The notes: generated by a model from the sequence alone, not told the origin. 63,738 nucleotides of DNA from Bifidobacterium imperatoris (GCF_002860405.1 NZ_NMWV01000029.1:1-63738); one strand, 5' to 3'; positions 35,861 to 47,238 are shown, counted from the first letter of the stretch. A program made the numbers and translations.

Positions 35861-36801
35861 CTCAGCAGGAATGCGATAAAGGCGATAAACACTGGGCTGG
35901 TCATCGTGCTGAACAGAATGCCGTCGCGCGCAAAAGTAAGACCGACGTTGTAGCGGGCAGCGTAATTGTAGACATTCTGACCGGTCGGCAGTGCGGCCAA
36001 AACTACGCAAGCGTACAGCTCGGGGCCGCGGAAGCCCATCATGAAGTAGGCGAGCAGGAACGCGATAATCGGCATCACGATGTTCTTCAGCGCTGCCACG
36101 GTGAAGATGGCTGGAATATCGCCCTTCTTCTGTAGCGGTTTGGTGCCGTGCAGTGACATGCCAAATGCCATCAAAATCATTGGCACTGCAGATTCACCAA
36201 TCATATTGATTGGGTCATAGATGAAGTTCGGTACCGGAAACCAGCCGAGCTTGGCATTCAGGGCAGAGACCACAATGCCCAGCAGCGAGCCAATCAACAG
36301 CGGTTGATGCAGCGGTTGCTTGGCGATTTCCTTAACCGACACCTTGCCCTTGGTGGTCACATCCAGCACGGTCAAACCAATCGGTGTGAACAGTGCCTGT
36401 TGCATCACCAGAATCGGGGCAACCAGTGCGCCGTTGCCCAGAATGTAAGTGGCGACAGGCAGACCAATGTTGTTGGAGTTCAAATACAGCGAGTTGAGTG
36501 CGCCGATGGTGGCGTCCGGGGCCTTCAGATGGAAGAACATCTGATTGAGTACGAGGAACACAATGCCCACCAACATGGCGGAAAGGAATGCCACGATAAT
36601 CGAGGGGTGGAAGATGTCGAAGATTGGCTCCTTGGAAAGGATTGCGAACATCAGGCACGGGCTTGAGACGAAGAAGGAGAAGCGGTTCAGTACCATTTGT
36701 GCGGATGGGCCGCCAATGCGCATGCGGGCCGCCACGTATCCCACGAAAATCACGATGCCGATCACGCAGAAGCCCTGCATGGCGCTAATCAAACCGGTCA
36801 T
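35857..36801 (-). CDS. AEC family transporter (auxin efflux carrier-like)
   Basis: The 314-aa membrane protein has about ten membrane segments. SLYLNSNNIGLPVATYILGN in the fourth to fifth segments and AALPTGQNVYNYAARYN near the C-terminus are the paired conserved crossover regions of the AEC family, which includes malate and auxin-type carriers. The substrate is unknown, probably a small organic anion. GGGAGG lies 12 bases before the chosen ATG, which is a little far. It is convergent with the HAD gene, sharing CTAG at the stops, and divergent from dapE. Confidence 0.88.
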   Translation of the reverse strand: MTGLISAMQGFCVIGIVIFVGYVAARMRIGGPSAQMVLNRFSFFVSSPCLMFAILSKEPIFDIFHPSIIVAFLSAMLVGIVFLVLNQMFFHLKAPDATIGALNSLYLNSNNIGLPVATYILGNGALVAPILVMQQALFTPIGLTVLDVTTKGKVSVKEIAKQPLHQPLLIGSLLGIVVSALNAKLGWFPVPNFIYDPINMIGESAVPMILMAFGMSLHGTKPLQKKGDIPAIFTVAALKNIVMPIIAFLLAYFMMGFRGPELYACVVLAALPTGQNVYNYAARYNVGLTFARDGILFSTMTSPVFIAFIAFLLS

Positions 36802-37001
36802 ATTGTTGCTGATGCCTCCCTCTACCGCACCTAGTGTGGCACATGGAGCTGTATATGGTGCTCAAATCTCACGGTACGGGCCATATAGCGGACACGATGG
36901 CTTGTGATGTGCTCCATAGGAGTTTCGTAAAGAACTTCGTACCCATTCTGTTGTTGCCGCGGCATACCGAGCGCTAGGCTTTCGGGAAATCCGTGGCTTC
37001 G

Positions 37002-37143
37002 CCCCGAATTTCTTGCACTGACGTTCACTCAGCGCAAGAAATTCCGGAAAATAGCCTTATGCTCCCGAAATTCTGTCACTGACTGTGACTCAGTGCAAGA
37101 AATTCGGGACGAAGCTGCTGATTTCCGGAATTTCTTGCGCTAA
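37002..37143. repeat. Cluster of CAGTGCAAGAAATTCGGG hairpin repeats before dapE
   Basis: A right arm CCCCGAATTTCTTGCACTG (37002-37020) is followed by two full hairpins. The first is CAGCGCAAGAAATTCCGG (37030 on) against CTCCCGAAATTCTGTCACTG (37062 on). The second is CAGTGCAAGAAATTCGGGAC (37091 on) against TTTCCGGAATTTCTTGCGCT (37122 on). It is the same family as at 13292-13435 and 48154-48205. The cluster fills most of the lower half of the 390-bp AEC-dapE intergenic region. Confidence 0.88.
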
Positions 37144-37191
37144 CCGAGACTGACTGCGTCGCTTGCCGCCGCGCACGGTACGCTGGTGGGT

Positions 37192-38397
37192 ATGATGCTT
37201 GAATTGAATCGCAATATCTCCAAAAACGAGCAGCTCACCAGTTTGTTGACTCAAATTATGGAGAACTTCTCCGTTTCCGATAGTGAAGGACCTCTCGCCG
37301 ATGAGATTGAAGCCTTCCTGAAGACCCAAGAGCACCTGACCGTCCGCCGCCACGGTGATACCGTGGTGACCTCCACCGACTTCGATAAGCCCAGCCGTGT
37401 GATTCTCGCCGGTCATATCGATACCGTGCCGGTGATCGACAACTTCCCACCTCGCTGGCTTGAGCCCGGTGACCCGCTGATTCGCCAGGATATCGCTGAA
37501 GCCCACCCGAACGAGCGCGTGCTATGGGGACGCGGCGCCACGGATATGAAGGCATCCGACGCAGTCATGCTCTACCTCGCCGCCACGCTCGATGGCCGCA
37601 CGGTGGAAAGCGACCCCAAAGTCGACCTCACCTATGTGTTCTACGATCACGAGGAAGTCGCCGCCGAAAAGAATGGTCTGCGCAAGGTGGTCGAATCGCA
37701 CCCCGACTGGATTCAAGGCGATTTCGCCATCATCGGCGAACCCACCAGCTGCGGCATTGAAGGCGGTTGCAACGGCACGATTCGTTTTGACGTCATCACC
37801 CACGGCGTCGCCGCGCATTCAGCCCGCGCATGGATGGGGGAGAACGCCATCCATAAGGCGGCCGATATTTTGAACAGGCTCAACGCCTATGAGCCGGCTA
37901 CCGTGAACGTGGATGGTCTCGATTATCGTGAAGGACTCAATGCCACGCTGATTTCTGGAGGCAAAGGCACCAACGTCATCCCCGATGAATGCCGCGTGCA
38001 TGTGAACTACCGTTTTGCCCCGGATAAGTCGCTCGAAGAAGCCAAAGCGCTGATGATGGGCGTTGATGCAGGTGCTGAGCTCGGCAACGGCGAGCATACC
38101 GCCACTGGCGGTGTATTCGAGGGCTACGGCATTGAAATGAAGGACGAATCGCCTTCAGCTCGCCCAGGCCTTACCGCACCTCTCGCACAGGATTTGGTAC
38201 GACTGGTCAAAGAGCGCACTGGCCGCGATCCGTTGGCCAAGCTCGGTTGGACCGATGTGGCACGCTTTGCGATTCTCGGCATTCCAGCTGTGAACTTGGG
38301 CGCAGGAGATCCACTACTCGCGCACAAGCATGATGAGCAGGTTCCTGAGTCTGATTTGATTGCGCTCGCCGATTTGCTGTTGGCTTGGCTGGTCTGA
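37192..38397 (+). CDS. dapE: Succinyl-diaminopimelate desuccinylase
   Basis: The M20 peptidase-family enzyme (about 401 aa) removes succinate from N-succinyl-LL-diaminopimelate on the lysine/peptidoglycan route. The metal ligands lie in AGHIDTVP, GRGATDMKASD, YDHEEVAAEKNGL (catalytic glutamates), IGEPT and the final HKHDEQVP. The dimerisation domain contains HGVAAHSARAWMGENAIHKA. Two adjacent ATGs, 37192 and 37195, are possible starts, with GGTGGG upstream. It complements lysA at 16281, although the two are unlinked here. Confidence 0.93.
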   Translation: MMLELNRNISKNEQLTSLLTQIMENFSVSDSEGPLADEIEAFLKTQEHLTVRRHGDTVVTSTDFDKPSRVILAGHIDTVPVIDNFPPRWLEPGDPLIRQDIAEAHPNERVLWGRGATDMKASDAVMLYLAATLDGRTVESDPKVDLTYVFYDHEEVAAEKNGLRKVVESHPDWIQGDFAIIGEPTSCGIEGGCNGTIRFDVITHGVAAHSARAWMGENAIHKAADILNRLNAYEPATVNVDGLDYREGLNATLISGGKGTNVIPDECRVHVNYRFAPDKSLEEAKALMMGVDAGAELGNGEHTATGGVFEGYGIEMKDESPSARPGLTAPLAQDLVRLVKERTGRDPLAKLGWTDVARFAILGIPAVNLGAGDPLLAHKHDEQVPESDLIALADLLLAWLV

Positions 38398-38712
38398 TTC
38401 ACGCATGATTTGCATCCGACTTCACTGTCTCGACTGCGCTATGCCTCTACCGTGCACGTCGCCGTCCAAAAGTGTGGCATACTGAAAGACGGTGGTTCTG
38501 CATGACCATCAGCGTGTGAAATGGCGTCGATCCCCTTGCGGCTCTCGAGAAAGAGACAACGCAAGCGCCGGTGTCCGCCGTTCGCAGGACAGACTTTAGA
38601 CGAAGTTGCCTCTACGCAGAGCGTGTTTTCGCGCGGCCACGGTGAGAGCGTGGTGTGAGTGAAGCGTATAGGCCTGGATGGCGTCGCGATGCAGCGCGCC
38701 GCAAGGAGCATT
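38398..38712 (+). other. Long leader region of the RNase E/G gene
   Basis: This stretch of about 315 bases has no credible gene. It holds a possible -10 (CATACT near 38480) and several short stems: CTTGCG...CGCAAG around 38537-38577, and CCACG...CGTGG around 38637-38653. RNase E mRNA leaders are autoregulated in other bacteria. Whether this one is structured for that purpose cannot be told by eye. Confidence 0.3.
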
Positions 38713-41559
38713 GTGCCCACTGAAAACCCTGAAGGTTTCGTCAGCGGCGAAACCGATAACTCAACCGTATCCAATGCCGGTTCCCAGAGCTCGGCAAGCA
38801 ATGCTGTGCCCGCTGCGGCGTCTGCTGCTCCGGTGACTCGCCGCCGTCGTGGCGGTCGCCGTGTGGTCCGCGGAGCTGGTGCTGCGGGCGCATCTTTGGA
38901 GCTGCAGGTGCAGGATCATTCTGCGCCGCTGTTTGAGGCTCCAGTGCTGCCAGCTGCATCTCAGCCTGCTGTTGAGGCTTCTGCGGCAAAGACTGACAAT
39001 GTTGCTGCATCTGCACCTGCTGCTTTTGACGATGAGGATGATCGCCCGGTTCGTCGCCGTTCCCGCGTCCGTCATTTTGACGATGACGCTGATATTGAGG
39101 AGCGTCCGGTTCGTCGCCGTCGCCATGCCGATGATTTTTCTGATGAGGGCGATCGCCGTGGTTCTCGTTCGGAACGCACTGATCGCGCCCATCGTGTTGT
39201 GCATGAGGACGATCAGGAAGAGCGTCTGCTCGACGCTGTTGATTCTCTGCCGGAAGGCCATGACTCCGTACGCCGCGGTAAGCCGATGACCTCGCTGCTG
39301 TTCCAAGAGCCTGTTCTGCCGTCAACGCGCTACAACAATCATCGGGATGATGACGAAGAAGAGGATGAAGACGAGCCGCGTTCCCGCCGCCGTCCGCATT
39401 CCCGTCGTTTCGATGATGATGCCGATGCCGAAGAGCGCACTACGACTCGTTCTCGCCGCCGCTCGCGCGATGATCGTGCGGATCGCGATGATCGTGACGA
39501 TGATCGCGATGCTCGCCGCCGTAACGACAGCGAGAGCGCCAGCAGCAATGGTGATGCCGATGCTGATTCCACTGAGGATACCCGCCGTTCGCGCCGTTCC
39601 CGCCGCCTGAATGCGCAGGAGCGCCGAGCTGCAGCTGAGGTCGAGCAGATTGAGGAAGACCTCGAGCTGGACGATATTGCATACGCGCCCATCACCGAGG
39701 AAGAGAACGATGGTGAGGAGGAGTCCGCTGATTCCACCCGTACCCGTTCTCGCCGTCGCCGTCGTCGCGGATCCCGTGGCGAATCCGCCGCTGTTGACTC
39801 CGATACCGCTGAGAGCAGTGAGGAAGAAGCCCGCGACGAGCATGAAAGCCAGGAAGATGATGGTGAGCAGACCATTACTCGTCGTCGTCGCCGTCGCCGC
39901 GGCAGCAAGAACGCTGAAGTTGCCGAGGAATCGCAGGCTGAAGAGCAGCCGACCATCCGTCGCTCTCGCAAGCAGCAGTACATCGACGAAATCACTGATG
40001 TTGAAGGTTCGACTCGACTCGAAGCCAAGAAGCAACGTCGCCGTGACAACCGTCGCGAACGCAGCCGTCAAAGCCAGCTGATGGAGCAGGATTTCCTTGC
40101 CCGTCGCGAGAACGTGGACCGTTTGATGGTGGTGCGCGAACGCGAACATCACACTCAGATTTCCGTGGTCGAAGACAACGTGCTCGTGGAGCATTACGTT
40201 TCCGATATCCAGGAAGTGCAGACTGTTGGCAACATCTACCTCGGCCGCGTGCAGAACGTGCTGCCGAGCATGGAAGCCGCCTTCGTGGATATTGGTCAGG
40301 CGCGCAATGGCGTGCTGTACGCCGGTGAGGTCAACTGGGATGCCGCTCGACTCGAAGGTCAGCCTCGCCGCATCGAGCTGGCGTTCAAGTCCGGCGATCC
40401 TGTGCTGGTGCAGGTTACCAAGGATCCGATTGGTCACAAGGGTGCGCGACTGACCTCTCAAGTCACGCTTGCCGGCCGCTTCCTGGTGCTCGTGCCGTCC
40501 GGTGGTATGACTGGTGTGAGCCGCAAGCTGAGTGAACGCGAACGTAGCCGCCTGAAGAACATCGTCTCCAAGATTGCGCCGAAGGATATGGGCATCATCA
40601 TCCGCACGGCTGCTGAAGGTGCCTCCGAAGAGGCCATCGTCAAGGATCTGGAATCTTTGGTCCGTCAGTGGGAGCGTATCAACGCTAAGCGTGAGGAATT
40701 CTGGCACGGCAAGCGCCCGAAGCTGCTGCAAGGCGAGCCCGACGTGGCTATTCGCGTGGTGCGTGATATCTTCAACGACGACTTCAACAAGCTCATCGTC
40801 GAAGGCGATAAGGTTTACGACCGTATCGAGGAATACCTCGACACAATGGCCCCTGACCTGAAAGACAAGCTGGAGAAGTGGGATCCGGCCGAGCATGAGG
40901 GCAAGGATGTGTTCGACAAGTGGCAGATCGACTCCCAGCTACGCAAGGGCATGGAACGCCAGGTCTACCTGCCGTCCGGTGGCTCGATTGTCATCGACCG
41001 TACCGAAGCCATGACCACTATCGATGTGAACACCGGTCGCTTCATCGGCCGCGGCAAATCCCTTGAGGAGACCGTGACCCGATGCAACCTCGAAGCATCC
41101 GAGGAAATCGCTCGTCAGCTGCGCCTGCGCGATATCGGCGGCATGGTCATGATCGATTACGTCGATATGGTGATGCCCGCCAACCGTGATTTGGTGCTGC
41201 GCCGCTTGGTGGAATGCTTGGCGCGCGACCGCACCAAGCATCAGGTGGCTGAAGTGACTTCGCTGGGTCTGGTGCAGATGACGCGTAAGCGCATCGGTCA
41301 AGGCTTGGTGGAGGCCTTCTCCGAGGAATGTCCGACCTGTAAGGGCCGTGGCTTCATCCTGCATGATCAGCCGACCGTCTCGGCCGATTACGATGACCCG
41401 TACGCGCTTCGCGGTGGCGACCCGTTCGTCAAAACCAACAAGCACGGCCGCGGCACCACCCCAGCTCCGGAACCGGCAGGGTCCAGTGCTGATGTCAAGG
41501 CCAAGCTGGCTCAGATTGCGGCCGCTGCGGTGGCTGCGAACAACGCCGGCGAGGAGTGA
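38713..41559 (+). CDS. rne: Ribonuclease E/G
   Basis: About 948 aa from the GTG at 38713, which has AAGGAG just upstream (an in-frame start at 38659 lacks one). Residues 1 to about 460 are a disordered, highly charged region rich in Arg, Asp and Glu, as usual for actinobacterial RNase E. The catalytic core follows: an S1-like domain (GNIYLGRVQNVLPSMEAAFV, about 500-590), then IIRTAAEGASEE, and the DNase-I-like metal site DVNTGRF and MIDYVDM. The zinc-link CPTCKGRG is at about 873. The enzyme processes and degrades mRNA and matures rRNA. The N-terminal arm probably contacts partners or RNA. Confidence 0.95.
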   Translation: MPTENPEGFVSGETDNSTVSNAGSQSSASNAVPAAASAAPVTRRRRGGRRVVRGAGAAGASLELQVQDHSAPLFEAPVLPAASQPAVEASAAKTDNVAASAPAAFDDEDDRPVRRRSRVRHFDDDADIEERPVRRRRHADDFSDEGDRRGSRSERTDRAHRVVHEDDQEERLLDAVDSLPEGHDSVRRGKPMTSLLFQEPVLPSTRYNNHRDDDEEEDEDEPRSRRRPHSRRFDDDADAEERTTTRSRRRSRDDRADRDDRDDDRDARRRNDSESASSNGDADADSTEDTRRSRRSRRLNAQERRAAAEVEQIEEDLELDDIAYAPITEEENDGEEESADSTRTRSRRRRRRGSRGESAAVDSDTAESSEEEARDEHESQEDDGEQTITRRRRRRRGSKNAEVAEESQAEEQPTIRRSRKQQYIDEITDVEGSTRLEAKKQRRRDNRRERSRQSQLMEQDFLARRENVDRLMVVREREHHTQISVVEDNVLVEHYVSDIQEVQTVGNIYLGRVQNVLPSMEAAFVDIGQARNGVLYAGEVNWDAARLEGQPRRIELAFKSGDPVLVQVTKDPIGHKGARLTSQVTLAGRFLVLVPSGGMTGVSRKLSERERSRLKNIVSKIAPKDMGIIIRTAAEGASEEAIVKDLESLVRQWERINAKREEFWHGKRPKLLQGEPDVAIRVVRDIFNDDFNKLIVEGDKVYDRIEEYLDTMAPDLKDKLEKWDPAEHEGKDVFDKWQIDSQLRKGMERQVYLPSGGSIVIDRTEAMTTIDVNTGRFIGRGKSLEETVTRCNLEASEEIARQLRLRDIGGMVMIDYVDMVMPANRDLVLRRLVECLARDRTKHQVAEVTSLGLVQMTRKRIGQGLVEAFSEECPTCKGRGFILHDQPTVSADYDDPYALRGGDPFVKTNKHGRGTTPAPEPAGSSADVKAKLAQIAAAAVAANNAGEE

Positions 41560-41775
41560 CAAGCGCCGTTTGACGAACGGCTTTATAGCACAGTGCGAGA
41601 CTGCAATCCCCGATGTGGCGCTTTTCCGCGCCGCTTCGGGTGTGTCGTGCTTGACACGCGGGTATAAATCAGTTGATTTAGTCCGCGTGTAGGTGTAGAT
41701 TCGAAACTCGGTGTCTGACCGCAGGCTCGGTGCGCGTTGGGCAAGGAAGCTTTCCAAAACATAAAAGGAATTACT

Positions 41776-42084
41776 ATGTACGCGATTGTGAAGGCCGGTG
41801 GCCATCAGGAAAAGGTCGAGGTTGGCGATACCATCCTCGTGAACCGTCTCGACGCTAAGAAGGGCGACACCGTGGAGTTCCCGGTTGCTCTTCTGGTTGA
41901 CGGCACCAAGGTTACCCTCGGCGCTAAGGATCTGGCTGCTGTCTCCGTCAAGGCTGAAGTCGTTGACGACGAGGCCAAGGGTCCGAAGATCAACATCCAG
42001 AAGTACAAGAACAAGACCGGTGTTGCTCGTCGTAAGGGCCACCGCCAGAAGCTGACCGCCGTCAAGGTCACGGCGATCGCCTGA
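41776..42084 (+). CDS. rplU: 50S ribosomal protein L21
   Basis: The 102-aa protein from the ATG at 41776 ([18 protein letters not shown]) follows AAAAGGA. It has the typical L21 end ([20 protein letters not shown]). It starts the rplU-rpmA-obg-proB order that is widely conserved. Upstream, TTGACA at 41651-41656 is a good -35, but no clear -10 lies at the right spacing. Confidence 0.97.
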   Translation: MYAIVKAGGHQEKVEVGDTILVNRLDAKKGDTVEFPVALLVDGTKVTLGAKDLAAVSVKAEVVDDEAKGPKINIQKYKNKTGVARRKGHRQKLTAVKVTAIA

Positions 42085-42106
42085 GTCATAGAAAGGACCA
42101 TGAATC

Positions 42107-42358
42107 ATGGCACATAAGAAGGGTGCGTCCAGCTCTCGTAACGGTCGCGATTCGTCGCCTCAGTACCTCGGCGTGAAGAAGTTCGGCGGTGAAGCTGTCG
42201 TGGCCGGCAACATCATCGTTCGCCAGCGTGGCACCAACTTCCACCCGGGCCAGAACGTCGGCATGGGCAAGGATCACACGCTGTTCGCCCTCGCTGACGG
42301 CTCCGTGAAGTTCGCTGTCCGTCGCGACCGCAAGGTCGTCGACGTGATTGCTGCCTGA
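42107..42358 (+). CDS. rpmA: 50S ribosomal protein L27
   Basis: The 83-aa protein ([16 protein letters not shown]) is complete. [20 protein letters not shown] is the L27 signature. It has no N-terminal extension needing cleavage. GAAAGGACC precedes the ATG, 22 bp after rplU. Confidence 0.97.
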   Translation: MAHKKGASSSRNGRDSSPQYLGVKKFGGEAVVAGNIIVRQRGTNFHPGQNVGMGKDHTLFALADGSVKFAVRRDRKVVDVIAA

Positions 42359-42389
42359 GCGATCGCTAGACTTCTAGCAGACTTACATA

Positions 42390-42430
42390 AAACCGCACTG
42401 TGCGCTTACTCAAGCGCCAGTGCGGTTTTT
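42390..42430 (+). terminator. Terminator after rpmA
   Basis: AAACCGCACTG (42390-42400) pairs with CAGTGCGGTTT (42418-42428), followed by TT. The inner GCGCTT/AAGCGC can extend the stem. It separates the ribosomal genes from obg. Confidence 0.85.
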
Positions 42431-42478
42431 CATTGTTGTATCCGATCTTGCTCGAGGGAATGGTGCACTGTGCTCTGA

Positions 42479-44230
<1,752 letters not shown>

Positions 44231-44232
44231 TC

Positions 44233-45366
44233 ATGAGCACACCGAGCCAAGCCGAGGTCCGCAGAAGCATTGCTGCAGCCGGCACCATCGTGGTCAAAGT
44301 AGGTTCCAGTTCGCTGACTCAGCCGAGTGGCCATCTTGACCCTGCCAAGCTGGATGCGCTGGCCGCGGCCTTGGCTCAGGTGCGACTGATGGGCGGCCGC
44401 GTGGTGCTGGTCTCTTCCGGTGCTATTGCGGCTGGCTTTGGCCCGCTCGGATTTGATTCACGCCCCGCTGATGTTGCGACTCAGCAGGCCACGGCGGCAG
44501 TCGGCCAGGGCCTGCTGATGGCTCGATATGAGACTGCTTTCGGCCGTTTTGGTATCCGCGTGGGCCAAATTCTGATTACTGCAGAGGATACGATTCGCGC
44601 CACGCAATACCGCAATGTGCAGCGCACGCTGGACCGTTTGCTTGACCTTGGCGTGGTGCCGATTATCAACGAAAATGATTCGTTGGCCTCCAATGAGATT
44701 CGATTCGGTGATAATGATCGACTCTCCGCACTGATTGCCAACCTTGTGCGTGCGGAAGCGCTGGTGCTGCTCACTGATGTGGATGCGCTCTACACTGCGC
44801 CGCCTTCCCAGCCTGGTTCGCATCGAGTGGAATATGTGCCCAATGTGATTGATGCATTGGGTGATATCACTGTTTCCGGTTCCGGTTCCAAAGTTGGTAC
44901 GGGCGGCATGGTCACCAAGTTGGAGGCCGCTCGTGTGGCAGCTGTCTCTGGTATTCCGACTGTGTTGACCTGTGCGGCAAATGCTGGCCCGGCCATGATG
45001 GGCGACCCCGTGGGCACAGTATTCGCGCCTGTGAAAGCACGCGGTTCCGCGCGACGGCTGTGGATTGGATTTGCCGCCGAGCCACGCGGCAGCATTATGG
45101 TTGATGCTGGAGCCGCCAAGGCCATACGCGGTGGCCGTGCCTCGCTGCTGGCGGCCGGTGCGCTTGAAGCGCGTGGTGATTTTTCCGCTGGAGACCCGGT
45201 ATGGATTGATGATGAAGCCGGCACGCATCTGGCTCGTGGTCTCGCCGGTTTCGATTCTGAGGAGATTCCACAAATGCTCGGACGCAATACCGCCCAGCTC
45301 AAGCGATTCCTTGGCCCCGAGTATGCGCACCCGCTGGTGCACCGCGACAATCTTGTGCTGGTGTGA
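44233..45366 (+). CDS. proB: Glutamate 5-kinase with PUA domain
   Basis: The 377-aa enzyme phosphorylates glutamate, the first step of proline synthesis. The amino-acid-kinase domain shows IVVKVGSSSLT, VLVSSGAIAAGFGPLG, IINENDSL, FGDNDRLSALIA, LLTDVDALYT and GTGGMVTKLEAARVA. The C-terminal PUA domain spans about 280-370 (GSIMVDAGAAKAI). It follows obg by 2 bp. Proline feedback is expected from the family. Confidence 0.96.
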   Translation: MSTPSQAEVRRSIAAAGTIVVKVGSSSLTQPSGHLDPAKLDALAAALAQVRLMGGRVVLVSSGAIAAGFGPLGFDSRPADVATQQATAAVGQGLLMARYETAFGRFGIRVGQILITAEDTIRATQYRNVQRTLDRLLDLGVVPIINENDSLASNEIRFGDNDRLSALIANLVRAEALVLLTDVDALYTAPPSQPGSHRVEYVPNVIDALGDITVSGSGSKVGTGGMVTKLEAARVAAVSGIPTVLTCAANAGPAMMGDPVGTVFAPVKARGSARRLWIGFAAEPRGSIMVDAGAAKAIRGGRASLLAAGALEARGDFSAGDPVWIDDEAGTHLARGLAGFDSEEIPQMLGRNTAQLKRFLGPEYAHPLVHRDNLVLV

Positions 45367-45372
45367 CATTTC

Positions 45373-45463
45373 CTCCACGGTGTGGCAAATCGCTCATAAT
45401 GCAATCTCAAAAAATGGCGTTATTCCGCCAATGTGAATAATGAGGGTTACCACACGGTGGAGT
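45373..45463 (+). other. Nested inverted repeats before the aminotransferase gene
   Basis: TCCACGGTGTGG (45373-45384) can pair with CCACACGGTGGA (45450-45461) with mismatches. Inside, TGGCG and CGCCA (about 45415-45430) form a small stem. The 179-bp gap between proB and the aminotransferase also contains ACACCGTGGG further down, another partner for the first arm. It may be a terminator for proB or a structured leader. I do not recognise a known riboswitch. Confidence 0.35.
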
Positions 45464-45545
45464 ATTTACAACACCGTGGGAGGGTGACTGGCTATGACGG
45501 CACTCACCCTTGGCAACATCGTGCGTTCGGGCTATCGTGTGAACC

Positions 45546-46757
45546 ATGACTATGGCTGAATGGCAAACACTTTCCGACCGTATTAACACCGTGGCCCCAA
45601 GTGCCACCCTTGCTGTTGATTCCAAGGCTAAGGCAATGAAGGCTGCTGGCCTCGATGTCATTGGTTTTGGCGCTGGCGAGCCGAACTTCCCGACTCCTGC
45701 CAACGTAGTCGAGGCAGCCGCTGACGCTTGCCTCGACCCGAAGAACTACAAGTACACGCCGACCCCGGGCCTGCCGGAGCTGCGCGAGGCGATTGCCGCC
45801 AAGGTACTGCGTGATTCCGGCTATGAAGTCACCGCTGATCAGGTGGTGGTAACTAACGGCGGTAAGCAGGCCGTGTATGAATCCTTCCAGATCTTGCTGA
45901 ACCCCGGTGATGAGGTCATTATTCCGACGCCGTACTGGACCAGCTATCCGGAGGCCGTGAAGCTGGCCGGTGGCGTGCCGGTTGAAGTGTTCGCCGGTGC
46001 TGATGTGAACTTTGAGCCGTCTCTTGAGGCTCTGGAAGCCGCTCGTACCGAGCACACCAAGGCCATCATCGTGAATTCTCCAAACAATCCGACTGGTGCC
46101 GTGTGGAAGCCGGAAACCGTGGAAGCCATCGGCCGCTGGGCTGTGGAACATCACATCTGGATTATTTCCGATGAGATTTACGAGCACCTGAACTATGACG
46201 ACGCGCACACCACGTATGTTGGCGCTGCAGTGCCTGAATGCCGTAATCAACTACTGGTGCTCAACGGTGTGGCGAAAACCTATGCCATGCCGGGCTGGCG
46301 CGTGGGCTGGATGGTCGCTCCGGTTGAAGTGGCCAAGGCTGCCACCAAGCTCCAGGGCCATATGACCTCGAACGTGGCCAACATTTCTCAGCGTGCCGCC
46401 CTGGCCGCCGTGGCAGGCCCGCTGGACGAGGTGTACAAGATGCGTGAGGCCTTTGATGTGCGCCGCAAGGCCATCGTGGCAGCGCTGAACGATATCGAAG
46501 GCGTGCATTGCCCGACGCCGACCGGCGCGTTCTACGCATTCGCAGACATCACTGCTCTGCTCGGTAAGCCGCTTGGCCCGAACGGTACGGTGTGCACCAC
46601 TTCCGCTGATTTTGCCGCTGCTCTGCTCGACGAAGCACATGTGGCTGCTGTGCCCGGCGAAGCATTCGGTGCCCCCGGCTACCTGCGCTTCTCCTATGCC
46701 TTGGCTGATGCCGATCTGGCCGAAGGTATGAAGCGCTTCCAAGAGTGGGCCAAATAA
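45546..46757 (+). CDS. Aspartate aminotransferase (class I PLP enzyme)
   Basis: The 403-aa enzyme exchanges amino groups between aspartate and 2-oxoglutarate. Fold-type I signatures are [49 protein letters not shown] and ISDEIYEHL. The PLP lysine lies in [17 protein letters not shown]. The sequence resembles the Ib-subgroup aspartate aminotransferases. It could also accept prephenate or aromatic keto acids. The start may be the ATG at 45546 or 45552, and no strong Shine-Dalgarno is visible. Confidence 0.92.
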   Translation: MTMAEWQTLSDRINTVAPSATLAVDSKAKAMKAAGLDVIGFGAGEPNFPTPANVVEAAADACLDPKNYKYTPTPGLPELREAIAAKVLRDSGYEVTADQVVVTNGGKQAVYESFQILLNPGDEVIIPTPYWTSYPEAVKLAGGVPVEVFAGADVNFEPSLEALEAARTEHTKAIIVNSPNNPTGAVWKPETVEAIGRWAVEHHIWIISDEIYEHLNYDDAHTTYVGAAVPECRNQLLVLNGVAKTYAMPGWRVGWMVAPVEVAKAATKLQGHMTSNVANISQRAALAAVAGPLDEVYKMREAFDVRRKAIVAALNDIEGVHCPTPTGAFYAFADITALLGKPLGPNGTVCTTSADFAAALLDEAHVAAVPGEAFGAPGYLRFSYALADADLAEGMKRFQEWAK

Positions 46758-46779
46758 GCGCGACACGCGATTTGCTTTA

Positions 46780-46861
46780 ATCCACCTCAGCCGTTACTAT
46801 ATCGACTTGGCGGTTTTCGCCGTGGCGGAGCGTTCTCTATAGAACATCAGCCGAGGTGGAT
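46780..46861. other. Inverted repeat around the region upstream of tRNA-Trp
   Basis: ATCCACCTC (46780-46788) and GAGGTGGAT (46853-46861) are perfect 9-bp arms. A second pair, GGCGG/CCGTGGC, lies between them. The element sits between the aminotransferase stop and the tRNA start. It may end the upstream transcript or form the leader of the tRNA-secE transcript. Confidence 0.4.
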
Positions 46862-46868
46862 AACACCT

Positions 46869-46944
46869 AGGGAAGTGGCGCAATTGGTAGCGCAACGGTC
46901 TCCAAAACCGTAGGTTGTGGGTTCGAGTCCCGCCTTCCCTGCCA
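46869..46944 (+). tRNA. tRNA-Trp (anticodon CCA)
   Basis: This 76-nt cloverleaf has acceptor arms AGGGAAG (46869-46875) and CTTCCCT (46934-46940), a G discriminator and an encoded CCA. The anticodon stem ACGGT/ACCGT surrounds the loop CTCCAAA, with CCA at 46902-46904. The T loop GGTTCGAGTCC is present. It lies 38 bp before secE, a location for tRNA-Trp seen in many bacteria. Confidence 0.97.
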
Positions 46945-46982
46945 AGTTTTCTAATAATCAAGCAGCTGACGCGAGGTACAGA

Positions 46983-47210
46983 ATGGCTAAGACGAGCAAG
47001 AATGAAAAGGCAGTCAAGCCGAATGTCTTCATGCGTATTGGTCTGTTTATCAAGCAGATCGTCGACGAGCTTCGCAAGGTCGTTACTCCTACTGCCAAGG
47101 AACTCTTCTTCTGGTCTCTGGCTGTGTTCATCTTCGTGCTGCTGCTGATGGCCCTGGTCACTGGCATGGACTTCGGTCTGGGCAAGGCGACTCTGTGGCT
47201 GTTTGGCTGA
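46983..47210 (+). CDS. secE: Protein translocase subunit SecE
   Basis: The 75-aa membrane protein from the ATG at 46983 has CGAGGT upstream. The amphipathic FIKQIVDELRKVVTPTAKEL segment is the SecE signature, and one membrane span follows (FFWSLAVFIFVLLLMALVTG). It is a component of the SecYEG channel. It lies in the tRNA-Trp-secE-nusG-rplK-rplA order typical of bacteria. Confidence 0.96.
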   Translation: MAKTSKNEKAVKPNVFMRIGLFIKQIVDELRKVVTPTAKELFFWSLAVFIFVLLLMALVTGMDFGLGKATLWLFG

Positions 47211-47238
47211 TTCCAACAACCTAAGGTGAAACACACTC

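Noticed and set aside
39322..40896. A 524-codon minus-strand frame opposite RNase E
   Set aside because: Antisense shadow of the Arg/Asp/Glu-rich region.
45367..45545. T-box or known riboswitch before the aminotransferase
   Set aside because: No T-box consensus or other riboswitch core was found; only generic inverted repeats.
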